Assembly: GCA_013215505.1 (NCBI GenBank)
Contig: JABSQZ010000034.1
Location: 1-40,227 of the forward strand
Length of the DNA stretch: 40,227 nucleotides
Reading direction: 5' to 3'
Origin: Oceanospirillaceae bacterium
Lineage (GTDB): Bacteria > Pseudomonadota > Gammaproteobacteria > Pseudomonadales > Balneatricaceae
The translations under genes and the position numbers were made by a program. Below the pieces are notes generated by a model. It saw nothing but the letters and a program-made list of their open reading frames with translations. It ran no database searches and was not told where the DNA came from. Positions 1 through 7,574 of the stretch are shown here, in pieces (the stretch's first letter is position 1; each line of letters opens with the position of its first letter).

Positions 1-120
1 AGGTGTCAAAAAACTACCTATTTTTACAGGATCTTTAGTATCGTCCACAGATGCCAAAGCCATTGGTATAAAGGTTAGCTGCCAAATAATTAAAACAAGG
101 CAAATTAGAATGAACGTCAT
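1..120 (-). CDS. N-terminal fragment of an exported protein (runs off the window)
   Basis: Reading the minus strand from an ATG at 118-120 gives 40 open codons up to the window edge. The first 24 residues form a typical signal peptide: a long hydrophobic stretch (ILICLVLIIWQLTFI) followed by a PMALAS cleavage region. The mature start contains DPVKIGSF, which would suit a periplasmic substrate-binding protein, but too little is present to assign a family. A GTG at 157-159 in the same frame is an alternative start. No strong ribosome-binding site is visible before either. Sure that it is an exported protein start at about 60 percent; function unknown. Confidence 0.55.
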   Translation of the reverse strand, partial: MTFILICLVLIIWQLTFIPMALASVDDTKDPVKIGSFLTP

Positions 121-322
121 CAAATTAATTAGGTATCTGGTCAAGTTTATAGGTTCCACATTATTAACAAACAACTCAACAATTTTTTGTTAGCTTTAAT
201 GACTTAGCAATTTATCACAAAACAAAACTAGCAGTATTTATAAACCGCCACAACTCAAATAATTCCTAATATATTTTTCATACGGCGAGTAGTGCCTTTG
301 ACTTTGTTCGCCGCGTAATTGT

Positions 323-535
323 TATGCTAAGGAACATGCGATTAAGTCCCCAAATGTTCTCTGTGGATAACTAAAGGGCCAAATCACGGATAAAAAAGGG
401 CAATGAATGGCGAGTCATTTATAAGCTTTCTGACACGGGTTGAGTGCTCCTATTCAACCTTAGTTGAAAGGAGCTGGCCCTTTAGTTACCCAACCTACGG
501 GGCGTTTGGGACTTAATCACATGTTCCATAGCATA
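323..535. mobile_element. MITE-like nested inverted-repeat element, 213 bp
   Basis: The outer 28 bases (323-350 and 508-535) are inverted repeats of each other with only two mismatches. Inside lies a second inverted pair around TAACTAAAGGGCC (about 368-380 and 475-487). The centre is a hairpin, GCTCCT/TTCAAC with GTTGAA/GGAGC (446-474). There is no room for a transposase. Nested terminal inverted repeats with no coding capacity fit a MITE or another foldback element; a structured RNA locus is also possible. No clear target-site duplication could be picked out. Confidence 0.6.
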
Positions 536-565
536 GATACATCGACTGGCAAGCGACGCTATCAG

Positions 566-606
566 CCATATGCAGACATTTCACTTCTACTTTTGACTTC
601 GGTTAA
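566..606 (-). repeat. Inverted copy of the repeat flank seen at 26767-26806
   Basis: About 30 bases here (GACATTTCACTTCTAC then TTTGACTTC) match the reverse complement of the spacer at 26767-26806, where the same sequence leads directly into a beta module. It is therefore a fragment of the dispersed composite repeat family, in the opposite orientation from the copies at 18-37 kb. Confidence 0.6.
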
Positions 607-730
607 TAAGGGGGAGATTACCAGGAAGTAGATTGCTATTGGTCAGATCACCAATTCTATGGGGAACTTGACCAGGGTTGATCATGTGGTGACGGCTATA
701 GAAAAAGTGCTGGGCTATCCCCTGGAGTAG
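602..730 (+). pseudogene. Short decayed coding fragment, family not recognised
   Basis: A plus-strand frame reads VNKGEITRK, an amber codon at 629-631, then IAIGQITNSMGNLTRVDHVV and a further dozen residues to a stop at 728-730. The amber could have arisen from a CAG glutamine codon. The residue composition looks protein-like, but I do not recognise the family. It may equally be a chance open stretch. Confidence 0.25.
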
Positions 731-762
731 TGTGCTGGAGATTAACTTCCACCTCTAGGGAA

Positions 763-1472
763 TCATGGAAGTTTGGTTAGATTCAGCCTAGAAACTCTTC
801 TGTTAATTTTTCTTAATCTCTCGAGTTCCCCTGATTCTGTCATTTTCCTAAGCACTTCATCTTTTTTTGGAATCAACTCTTTATGCTTTTCATGAAGATA
901 ATGATACATGGGGACTATCGCCAATGGGGGTGACAGCGGATGTATTGATGAAACCCCCGATTTCTTCATACTGTGAAGAAAGTTAAGCTTATAAGCAATA
1001 GTGATGTCTGCCCTACCATACTCTATAAAAAGAAGTATCTAAGAAGCTCCCTTGAGCATATGAAAGTCTAGTCCTTTAGCACAATTTGTTGCAAATACAT
1101 TCCCTCTAGTTATGGCTATTCTGTATTTTCTCAAAGCAGCGCAATCCGTTACTGTAAAGTTAAATTGTTTTGAAAATACCACAGCTTCATTTCTCCCTAT
1201 TGAGGTAGGAATTCTTTTTAATGTGGGATATATCTCCCCAACTCTAAAAAGCCTGTTTATTTCACCATCGGTCCGCCCTTCGCTCGATTCAATTAAAGCT
1301 CGTTTGGCAGGTAAAATTTTCGATGTTACGGTAATCCCAATACGTTTGTAGACCTCTTTTAATACGCCCAAGGTGATAGACTGCCAGAGTCCGAAAACTC
1401 CAGTGAGGATACCGCAGACGAAGAAGTTCCAGAGAAAAGTAATAAAAATGCTAGCAAACCTATTGATTTCAT
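763..1472 (-). pseudogene. Broken periplasmic substrate-binding protein (SBP_bac_3-like)
   Basis: The start at 1470-1472 follows a GGGGGAT ribosome-binding site and encodes a clear signal peptide (MKSIGLLAFLLLFSG). The frame stops at about 1363, but the neighbouring frame continues from about 1371 with LKEVYKRIGI, so a frameshift lies near 1371-1380. A second lesion is an in-frame amber codon at 1039-1041; beyond it the same frame continues with IEYGRADITIAY and PPLAIVPMYHYLHEKHKELI to the stop at 763. The continuous product would be about 235 residues and aligns along its length with the intact protein at 17327-18067: KRIGIT matches EKIGIT, and PPLAIVPMYHYLHEKH matches PPLVVTPLYPYLHKKH. These are amino-acid-type extracytoplasmic solute receptors. 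Two independent lesions argue for a true pseudogene. Confidence 0.75.
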
Positions 1473-1739
1473 TTTATCCCCCAAATAGGATTTGTTTTTG
1501 TACTCCCTTTAAAGGGTTATTAGTAACATTCGGCAGTTGAACATTCCCAAGTAAGGTTTTACCGAGCAATTTACTCGTTAGTTCCGGGAATTAGTCTCTT
1601 TAAAAATTTAGCCTTTTAGACGGATTATTTCCCGCCTTTCAGGTAATAAGATAGCACAGAGGATATACCTCTGTTCGTGCATAGGTTTCTGTTTTTTGTC
1701 TTTAGTCAAGTTCCAGAATCCCCTGAAATACAGTTACCT

Positions 1740-1800
1740 AATGTAAGCGCTGAATCTTCGGTTAGCTATGACGACTGTCGGCCAAAAGGACACATTCTCA
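1740..1800 (-). repeat. Composite repeat, beta/gamma modules, inverted copy
   Basis: The reverse complement matches the spacer at 19310-19365 closely: CTTTTGGCCGACAGTCGTCA followed by a CTAACC and CAGCGCTT segment. It is oriented opposite to all copies between 18 and 37 kb. Confidence 0.7.
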
Positions 1801-1920
1801 CTTTTGCCTTTGATCCACACCTTGCCATTCGTAAGTCATTGATGTTTATTTGCTGAACTATAAATAAACGAGAACTGGCCTGCATAGTCATTCATTAGGT
1901 TCTAGTTGTTAGGAGGAAAC

Positions 1921-1989
1921 ATGTGGTATTTCTCTGCGGACTTGCACACAAAAAAAACAACCGTTAAAGCCTATGTTCGAACGATTTAA
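1921..1989 (+). pseudogene. 22-codon frame with strong ribosome-binding site, possible transposase remnant
   Basis: An ATG at 1921 follows a near-perfect AGGAGG site at the right spacing and encodes 22 residues including FSADLHTKKTTVKAYV before a TAA. A short hydrophobic strand, then D-[LV]-[HS]-x-K-K-T, resembles the N-terminus of IS110-type DEDD transposases, so this could be the 5-prime scrap of such a gene. The resemblance is weak and the frame could also be a real small peptide or chance. Confidence 0.3.
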
Positions 1990-2136
1990 TAGTTAGTACG
2001 ATATTCATTAACCAATGTTAGATTGGACTCAATTATCAGAAACGCGAAATTTACACTGTATGCAGAATTTCGCCTTATTAAAGGGTCTAAAAAGGTACAT
2101 ATGGAAAGAAAATTTAGCAGCCTATTCTCAAATCGT

Positions 2137-3060
2137 TCAAACGAATCTAGCTTTAAAAGCTGATGGGCTTAACCCTATAATTTTTATAAACACTTTACGA
2201 AAACTGTTTACATCATTATAACCAATATTGAGGGCTATTTTTTCAAAACTATGAGGAGTAGTTTCTAATAATTCACAAGCTTTTTGAACCCTAGTTTTCT
2301 GAATATATTGTATGGGTTTTAAGGTAGTTGCGTTGGTAAATTGACGTAAAAATGTTCGCTCACTCATGCAAGCTAAAGCGGCTAATATTTGTACATTCAG
2401 TGTCTTGCTATAATTCGCTTGAATGTGGTGTTGAACTTGCAATATTTGTTTGTTTCCGTGATTAAATTTTGGCGTGAAACTGCCGTAATAACGCTGTTCT
2501 CTTTTGCCAGTATCAACGATAAGAATTTTTCCAAGTGTCCGCATAACGTTTGGATTTGCGAATTGAGCAACTATTTCTAGCCCTAAATCAATCCATGACA
2601 TTAGACCCCCAGCACTAATTATATCTCCATCATTGATAAGCAAACTCTCAATTTCAAGAGATACTTTGGGGAATAGTTCATTAAATTTATCAGCTAATTG
2701 CCAGTGTGTTGTTGCAACCCGATTATCTAGAAAACCCGATTTGGCAAGTATAAATGTACCTGCACAAGCAGAGCATAAAACAGCCCCTTTTTGATGAGCA
2801 TCTTTAAGGTATTGCAATAACTCAGGTTGAGGCGTGATGTAATAATTACCACCTAAGCTTGGCGGGAGAATAACTATATCATTTTGACTACTTCCATCTA
2901 AATCAGTTTCAGGTTGAATGATTGTGACAGTAAACTGAATTTCAACCTGATTTTCTATAATTACCTGGTTTGCTAATAAAAATAGTTCTCTGAACCCGTG
3001 TACAGCGCTTTGGAGGGCATTAGGGTAGTTGATAATTGCGATGTGAATAGATTTTGTCAT
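2137..3060 (-). CDS. GlxA-family (DJ-1/PfpI plus AraC HTH) transcriptional regulator
   Basis: A 307-residue cytoplasmic regulator. Residues 1-180 form a class I glutamine-amidotransferase-like/PfpI domain with the elbow CSACAGTF around Cys99 and the following ATTHW motif near His119. Residues from about 210 to 307 form an AraC-type double helix-turn-helix, including SERTFLRQF and GYNDVNSFRKVF, ending in the usual LSPSAFKARF. Length is typical of GlxA/FtrA-type proteins, which sense small metabolites; the amidase-like domain is normally regulatory. The gene is transcribed divergently from the cysteine hydrolase at 3156 with a 95-base gap, a common arrangement in which the regulator controls the hydrolase. 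The regulated pathway is an inference. Confidence 0.9.
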   Translation of the reverse strand: MTKSIHIAIINYPNALQSAVHGFRELFLLANQVIIENQVEIQFTVTIIQPETDLDGSSQNDIVILPPSLGGNYYITPQPELLQYLKDAHQKGAVLCSACAGTFILAKSGFLDNRVATTHWQLADKFNELFPKVSLEIESLLINDGDIISAGGLMSWIDLGLEIVAQFANPNVMRTLGKILIVDTGKREQRYYGSFTPKFNHGNKQILQVQHHIQANYSKTLNVQILAALACMSERTFLRQFTNATTLKPIQYIQKTRVQKACELLETTPHSFEKIALNIGYNDVNSFRKVFIKIIGLSPSAFKARFV

Positions 3061-3155
3061 TTTTTAACTGAATACTGGCGATTTCGCCATCGGTATAATT
3101 AATTGTTGTTCTTCATAATATCCTCAACAACCTAAACAACACAAGAGAGATTTTT

Positions 3156-3722
3156 ATGTCTAATACAGCTTTAATACTAGTTGATTTTCAAAATGATTAT
3201 TACCCATCATACGCAGGTGCTAAGTGGGCTTTATCGGGTACAGAAACTGCCGCATCAAATGCAGCTAAACTATTGGCAGAGTTTCGCAACCTGGGCTTGC
3301 CGGTGATACACGTTCGTCATGAGTCTTCTTCAGATGACGCACCATTTTTCCTACCAAAGTCTGAAGGCGCAAAAATTCACATAAGCGTAACTCCACTTGA
3401 GCAAGAACCTGTCATTTTGAAGCATCAGATCAACAGTTTTCGAGGAACAAAGTTGCAAAATATTCTTGATGAACTAAATGTAGATAAATTAATTATCGTT
3501 GGCGCAATGAGTCACATGTGCATTGATGCTGTTACTCGCGCAGCAGTAGATATTGGTTATGAATGTAACGTAGCTCACGATGCCTGTGCAACCTTAGATC
3601 TTGAGTTTAATGGTGTCATGGTGCCGGCTATTCAGGTACACCATGCTTTTATGGCTGCATTGAGTTTCGGATATTGTAATGTTGATAGTACAGAAAAGTT
3701 ATTAGAATTAATTCGCCAGTAG
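3156..3722 (+). CDS. Isochorismatase-like cysteine hydrolase
   Basis: A 188-residue cytoplasmic enzyme of the isochorismatase-like cysteine hydrolase family (nicotinamidase, N-carbamoylsarcosine amidase and relatives). The catalytic triad is visible: Asp10 in LVDFQNDYY, Lys89 in VILKHQINSF and Cys122 in GAMSHMCIDAVTRAA, with the cis-peptide region just before the cysteine. The ATG at 3156 follows an AGAGAG site. The full-length size and triad suggest an active amidase or hydrolase, but the substrate cannot be read from sequence. It lies divergent from a GlxA-type regulator, which probably controls it. Confidence 0.9.
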   Translation: MSNTALILVDFQNDYYPSYAGAKWALSGTETAASNAAKLLAEFRNLGLPVIHVRHESSSDDAPFFLPKSEGAKIHISVTPLEQEPVILKHQINSFRGTKLQNILDELNVDKLIIVGAMSHMCIDAVTRAAVDIGYECNVAHDACATLDLEFNGVMVPAIQVHHAFMAALSFGYCNVDSTEKLLELIRQ

Positions 3723-3786
3723 TACTTTGAATTATCAAACCACATAAATATTAAAGTTCAATACCAATCCAATATTGGAGTTACGC

Positions 3787-4026
3787 ATGGCCTTAATTAG
3801 ATATAGGCTTAAATTCAATCTAAAAGATTACAAAAAACCACAAACCTATAGCTCGAATGGCTCTGTTAGCGTTGGTGATGTTATTGAGATTGAAGCTGGC
3901 GATTTTCGTTATGTGGCTAGAGTCAGGTGTCTTGTATTTGGCCCTCAACTTGGTATTTCAGAACCCTGTAACTCCTATGATTTGGCATATCTATTATCAA
4001 TTAAACAAGGGTATCGGCTAGAATAG
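3787..4026 (+). CDS. Small hypothetical protein, 79 residues
   Basis: The ATG at 3787 is preceded six bases upstream by TTGGAG, so this start is preferred over the TTG at 3775. The product is soluble, begins ALIRYRLKFNLKDY and has no signal peptide or membrane segment. Predicted beta-rich character (SVSVGDVIEIEAGDFRYVAR) could fit a small beta-barrel fold. No family is recognised. It stands alone on the plus strand, 64 bases after the cysteine hydrolase, with which it could be co-transcribed. Confidence 0.65.
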   Translation: MALIRYRLKFNLKDYKKPQTYSSNGSVSVGDVIEIEAGDFRYVARVRCLVFGPQLGISEPCNSYDLAYLLSIKQGYRLE

Positions 4027-4039
4027 CCCCTAGCTTATA

Positions 4040-4085
4040 GACGCCTATCTGGTTCTTAAAACACCTTTTACCAGAGCCTTTTACT
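4040..4085 (-). repeat. Composite repeat, delta module, inverted copy
   Basis: The reverse complement reads AAAAGGCTCTGGTAAAAGGT followed by GTTTTAAGAACCAGATAGGC, nearly the same as the delta module at 18402-18450. It lies just after the end of the gene at 3787. Confidence 0.65.
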
Positions 4086-4098
4086 GTCCGCTCTGTGT

Positions 4099-4132
4099 TG
4101 TGAATTCAATGGATCAGTGCATTGAATTCACA
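4099..4132. terminator. Perfect 12-bp inverted repeat between convergent genes
   Basis: TGTGAATTCAAT and its exact reverse complement ATTGAATTCACA flank a 10-base loop (GGATCAGTGC). It lies between the ends of two convergent genes (3787 and 4279), the position of a bidirectional terminator, but it has no T-run. Part of the same sequence recurs near 26196-26215, so it may instead belong to the dispersed repeat family. Confidence 0.4.
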
Positions 4133-4278
4133 GTCAAGTCCAGACACAGGCACTTAAATTAGGTAAGGCTTTATGCGCTCTGCCCTTACCTTTTGTACGG
4201 TCGGGTCTGAGTTAATATTTCAAAGTGTCAGAGCAACTATGTGCTACTTCAACTAATCGTTCCCCAATGTTCTTTGAA

Positions 4279-4686
4279 TTAGAGTTGTTCACCATTAACT
4301 ATTGACCAATGATAGGGCATTAACTCCCGTATCGTTTTAAAAACCAGGGTGTTTTCAGCGCTACTTACAGCGGCTTTCACTTTACCACCCCAGTGAACCA
4401 GGCGTTCCTGGCAAACACCACAGGGACTTAAAATCATCAACTCGCTGTGCTCATCCTCTCGACATACACATATAGAATGGGTAACCGCTTCATTAAGCTT
4501 ATGGGCTTCAAGCAGAGCACCCACTTCCATACAAAGGGCAAGGGCATCATTCTTTGTCTCAGGCGCGACACTGATTAAAATTTTACCTGATTCGGTTCTA
4601 ACTGCTGCTGCACCACCCCATCCTATCGGGTACCTACTTTCGATAAAGCCAACAACGGATTGATATAATTCGTCCTCAATATTCAT
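4279..4686 (-). CDS. Cytidine deaminase-like zinc enzyme
   Basis: A 135-residue cytoplasmic deaminase. The zinc-binding and catalytic motifs are C52-x-E54 (LCMEVGALLEAHK) and P88-C-G-V-C92 (SPCGVCQERLVHWG), as in homotetrameric cytidine deaminases of the variant with Cys instead of His before the catalytic Glu, a group that includes blasticidin-S-deaminase-like proteins. The frame is open up to 4818, but the start at 4686 (MNIEDELYQ) matches the family N-terminus and follows GAGAAC. Likely reaction: hydrolytic deamination of cytidine or deoxycytidine to the uridine form; the exact substrate is inferred. Confidence 0.85.
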   Translation of the reverse strand: MNIEDELYQSVVGFIESRYPIGWGGAAAVRTESGKILISVAPETKNDALALCMEVGALLEAHKLNEAVTHSICVCREDEHSELMILSPCGVCQERLVHWGGKVKAAVSSAENTLVFKTIRELMPYHWSIVNGEQL

Positions 4687-4822
4687 ATAGTTCTCACTAA
4701 ACACTAACGCTATAATCACTGGATTTTCCGTGTCTAATCTGTTGGATCGAGCACTTATACAGTAACAAAAAATATCTTTGGCTGAGCCCCGCGAGATGAC
4801 TATGCCGCTAAGATCCAAAGGC

Positions 4823-5563
4823 CTACCTATAATTAATCTTTAAGCCCCTCTCCACCATTTTATCTAAGATTTTTGTCTCAGTAATTTTACTCATTTCAAT
4901 ACTCAGTGATTTTAGATGTTTTAAATTGAGCAACAGCTCAAAATCATTAAAGTTACTGTAACTAACATCTAAATGCTCAAGTTGAGTCAACTGCGTTAAT
5001 ACTGAAAAATCAGTTAATGGCATCCATATCAGATTCAGGCTGCGAAGATTTTTTAATGATTTTAAACCTGAAATATCATTCGCTTTGGTGTAGCCAAGGT
5101 TCAAGCTTTCCAACTTGGTCAAATTAGCCAAGGGCGTGAGGTCAGTAATTTTAGTGCCGTATAACGACAGCGTTAATAAATTCTGCAACTGACTTAGCGG
5201 GCCAATATCTGCCACTTTGGTGCCCTTTAAATCAAGCCGTTGCAGAGCACTTAAATCTGCCAGCGGAGAAACATCCTTAATTTCTGTGTAGTTCATGGAT
5301 AAAAATCTAAGATTGTTCATTGGCTTTAATGCAGATATATCTGAGATTTTATTGCCGTTAGCACTCATGATTTCCAGAGATGTGAATTCAGCCAGCTTAT
5401 TAGGGAAGCGACTCATATCGTGAAATTCATCTAATGAGAGAAGATGCATGTTGCTGTTGATAGCGTCTGTGACTTTTTGCACGCTGTTTAGTGAAAATGC
5501 CGTCACTTGCCAGGGGAACAAGAGTGCGAGTAACGTGATTAATACAGTTGCTTTGTTAGACAT
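4823..5563 (-). CDS. Secreted leucine-rich-repeat protein
   Basis: A 246-residue protein with a signal peptide (MSNKATVLITLLALLFPWQV, then TAFS). From about residue 60 to 225 it is built of seven or so 22-residue leucine-rich repeats of the SDS22/internalin type, of the form L-x-x-L-x-L-x-x-T-x-I-x-D-[IL]-x-P-L, for example LQRLDLKGTKVADIGPL and LLTLSLYGTKITDLTPL. Such curved solenoids bind proteins; the location is periplasmic or extracellular and the partner is unknown. The start follows AAAGGATTAATC. The divergence of the last two repeats suggests the C-terminal cap. Lies four bases downstream of nothing co-directional except the deaminase, which follows it and may share its transcript. 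Confidence 0.85.
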   Translation of the reverse strand: MSNKATVLITLLALLFPWQVTAFSLNSVQKVTDAINSNMHLLSLDEFHDMSRFPNKLAEFTSLEIMSANGNKISDISALKPMNNLRFLSMNYTEIKDVSPLADLSALQRLDLKGTKVADIGPLSQLQNLLTLSLYGTKITDLTPLANLTKLESLNLGYTKANDISGLKSLKNLRSLNLIWMPLTDFSVLTQLTQLEHLDVSYSNFNDFELLLNLKHLKSLSIEMSKITETKILDKMVERGLKINYR

Positions 5564-5697
5564 GATTAATCCTTTTTAGGTTGATTTCCAACACGCCGAT
5601 GAGAAGCTCTTATTAAATATCACCTCAACAGAGCTATCATTGCTTATTTAACGCACAAGTTCCAGACTAAATAATTATGTACGCATACACTCAAAAA

Positions 5698-6390
5698 TCA
5701 AAGTTCAACTACATTCCCTTTACTGTCAAAAAAATAAATATTCTCATGCTTAAACCCCCAGCATCCATCCTTTTTCTTAATGTGAGGTTCAAAAGTAAAC
5801 AGTTGCACATTACCTAACTGTTCATGACAGTTTTTATCAATAAAACGTCTATTTTCGGTCTTAACCTCTATGCTATGGCCTAAATTATTTAGAAAGTCTA
5901 AGTTTGCATAACCTAATTCATCAATCTGTTGATTGCCAAATTCAAATAATTCAGAGAAAAGAGTCGTTGGTTTCACAAATGTTTTCATGCGCAGATGTAA
6001 CTTTTGTTCAACTGAATACCCTTGTTGGAACTCAAGACTAGCAGGAAGAGTTTTGCACTCACCTCCTTCGATGAAATATGATCTGGCACAATCACCCCAG
6101 ATATTGCCGAGCATTGGACTTAAATCTACAGTAACTAAGTTGCTATCACCTACTTTCTCAGTTGAAGGTTGATAACTTTTACCAGAAATTGACAAACAGC
6201 TTCTGCTACCCAGTAATACAAATGCCGGAACTTCATGATACCAAGTATCAAAAATGCCTAGTTCGGCCAGTAATTCCTTAGCTTTCTCAGCAATTGAATA
6301 TTCGGTGGATTCCGAGTTTATGGAATACTGTAGATTTTCATGTACGTTTTTAGCAATACTTTGTACATGCCGATACTCTTCTAAATTCAT
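5698..6390 (-). CDS. M24-family (pita-bread) metallopeptidase-like protein
   Basis: A 230-residue protein matching only the catalytic pita-bread domain of Xaa-Pro aminopeptidases and methionine aminopeptidases. The five metal ligands are all in place: Asp89 (TVDLSPM), Asp100 (WGDCARSYF), His172 (NNLGHSI), Glu201 (FTFEPHI) and Glu216 (KHENIYF). There is no signal peptide, so it acts in the cytoplasm. Spacing between the ligands is shorter than in typical aminopeptidases, so it may be a divergent subfamily with a peptidase or creatinase-like role. Start chosen at the ATG at 6390, preceded by AAAGGGATTTATC. Upstream neighbours on the same strand (VOC, GNAT) suggest a loose operon. Confidence 0.8.
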   Translation of the reverse strand: MNLEEYRHVQSIAKNVHENLQYSINSESTEYSIAEKAKELLAELGIFDTWYHEVPAFVLLGSRSCLSISGKSYQPSTEKVGDSNLVTVDLSPMLGNIWGDCARSYFIEGGECKTLPASLEFQQGYSVEQKLHLRMKTFVKPTTLFSELFEFGNQQIDELGYANLDFLNNLGHSIEVKTENRRFIDKNCHEQLGNVQLFTFEPHIKKKDGCWGFKHENIYFFDSKGNVVEL

Positions 6391-6454
6391 GATAAATCCC
6401 TTTGACCATGTTCAGGTGTAAGATACTGTGAGGCCAAAAGAGCCCCTCGGCCAA

Positions 6455-6811
6455 TCAATTAGGTATTTTGAAATCACTATCACTAAATTTCCCCCGTAAA
6501 CCAATAAGGTTTCCAAAGGGGTCTTGTACCTGACACATACCTACAGCATTTTCGATTAACATAGGACCGCGATATAAACTGGCGCCCAGTTCAATAAAAT
6601 GATTAAGAGCAACTTCAAGTAAGGGTACCGACCAGTATAAGACTGTACCTTCTTTACCTGAGCCTACATTATTATCTGCTTGCACTATCTCCAGTGAAAA
6701 GCCATGCAGATTAACAATTGTAAAATCGAACTCTTCAAGGTAAACAGCTTTTGCCTCAGGAAAAGCTTTTTGATACCAAGCTAAGCCCGCTTTCACATCG
6801 CAGACGTACAC
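6455..6811 (-). CDS. Glyoxalase/VOC superfamily protein (start codon uncertain)
   Basis: A 118-residue single-domain VOC protein: beta-alpha-beta-beta-beta elements with AGLAWYQKAFP after the first strand and QDPFGNLIGLRG at the C-terminal strand. VOC proteins bind a metal and a small substrate (lyases, dioxygenases, resistance proteins); the ligand is unknown. The GTG at 6809-6811 truncates the first beta strand. Seven codons upstream, in the same frame, IKPIALL completes that strand and is preceded by GGAGAGTAA, but its first codon is ATA (6830-6832), possibly a mutated ATG. So it initiates either at GTG or at the rare ATA, or expression is reduced. Confidence 0.75.
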   Translation of the reverse strand: MYVCDVKAGLAWYQKAFPEAKAVYLEEFDFTIVNLHGFSLEIVQADNNVGSGKEGTVLYWSVPLLEVALNHFIELGASLYRGPMLIENAVGMCQVQDPFGNLIGLRGKFSDSDFKIPN

Positions 6812-6874
6812 TAATAAAGCTATTGGTTTTATTTACTCTCCAGTGGGCATATTAAAATCACTCCACACTCGCTT

Positions 6875-7345
6875 TCAACTTACATTGCGCGCGATCATCA
6901 ATACTTCGTCAGCCGAGTAAAGATTTGAAATAGTTGTTTCTATCTCTGCTCCTAATGTGGATTTATATAGTTGTTGGGCAAAATTATCTGCACGAGTGCT
7001 CACTAAAATATGTTTCAACTTCGAACCTTGCAATGCCAGCTGCGCTTTAACTAATGGTAGTGATTGATAAATTAAGCTCCGACCAATCCCCTGCCCTTGT
7101 AAATCCAGAGCTACCGCTAATTGTTCAAGCTCCAATACCGCCTCGGGGCGAAAGCCACTTTTTTGCACCCAAATAATATATCCAACAATCTCACCTTCAC
7201 TCACTGCAACGAAATTCAAGAACCGTGGAGAAGCATTAAAATTACATTGTAGCCATTCATAAGAGTTATTTTGTCTGCGAAATGCCTGTTTGTGCACTAT
7301 AGAAGCGCCTTCTAAATCCTCTTCTTCCATTAATCGAATCTTCAT
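6875..7345 (-). CDS. GNAT-family N-acetyltransferase
   Basis: A 156-residue single-domain acetyltransferase of the Gcn5 family. The acetyl-CoA pyrophosphate-binding motif A is visible as LEQLAVALDLQGQGIGRSLI (Q-x-x-G-x-G/A type), with the preceding beta strand IVGYIIWV. It acts in the cytoplasm and transfers an acetyl group from acetyl-CoA to an amine; the substrate is unknown. The ATG at 7345 follows AAAGGGACATT. Same strand as the VOC gene 63 bases downstream. Confidence 0.85.
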   Translation of the reverse strand: MKIRLMEEEDLEGASIVHKQAFRRQNNSYEWLQCNFNASPRFLNFVAVSEGEIVGYIIWVQKSGFRPEAVLELEQLAVALDLQGQGIGRSLIYQSLPLVKAQLALQGSKLKHILVSTRADNFAQQLYKSTLGAEIETTISNLYSADEVLMIARNVS

Positions 7346-7574
7346 AATGTCCCTTTATTAAAAAATAAACATAACGTTAAGCTTAGTAACATGCGATAGA
7401 CTGTGACTGCTTTTACTCAAACAATTTACTTTCTAAGTAATAGCCGACGTTTTAAGAACTTAGTTTACTAATGCGTTATCTTGCTCTTCGTTACGCTTGT
7501 TGAAACAGGCATCACTGACTATTTTTTGCTGATCATATTTTATACATACTTAGGCCTGATAGGACTATTTTTTA

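Larger units (their letters stand above)
1473..2136. other. Long intergenic stretch without an intact gene
   Basis: Holds the upstream region of the broken binding-protein gene, an inverted copy of the composite repeat at 1740-1800 and a 22-codon reading frame at 1921-1989. A plus-strand frame beginning at 2015 runs into the end of the GlxA-type gene and looks accidental. Nothing else is recognised. Confidence 0.5.

Noticed and set aside
1112-1351. Plus-strand open frame opposite the broken binding protein
   Set aside because: It is an antisense shadow of a clearly protein-like minus-strand sequence with a recognisable paralogue.
2015-2221. Plus-strand frame overlapping the end of the GlxA-type gene
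   Set aside because: The last third is antisense to the conserved C-terminus of that gene, and the rest resembles nothing.
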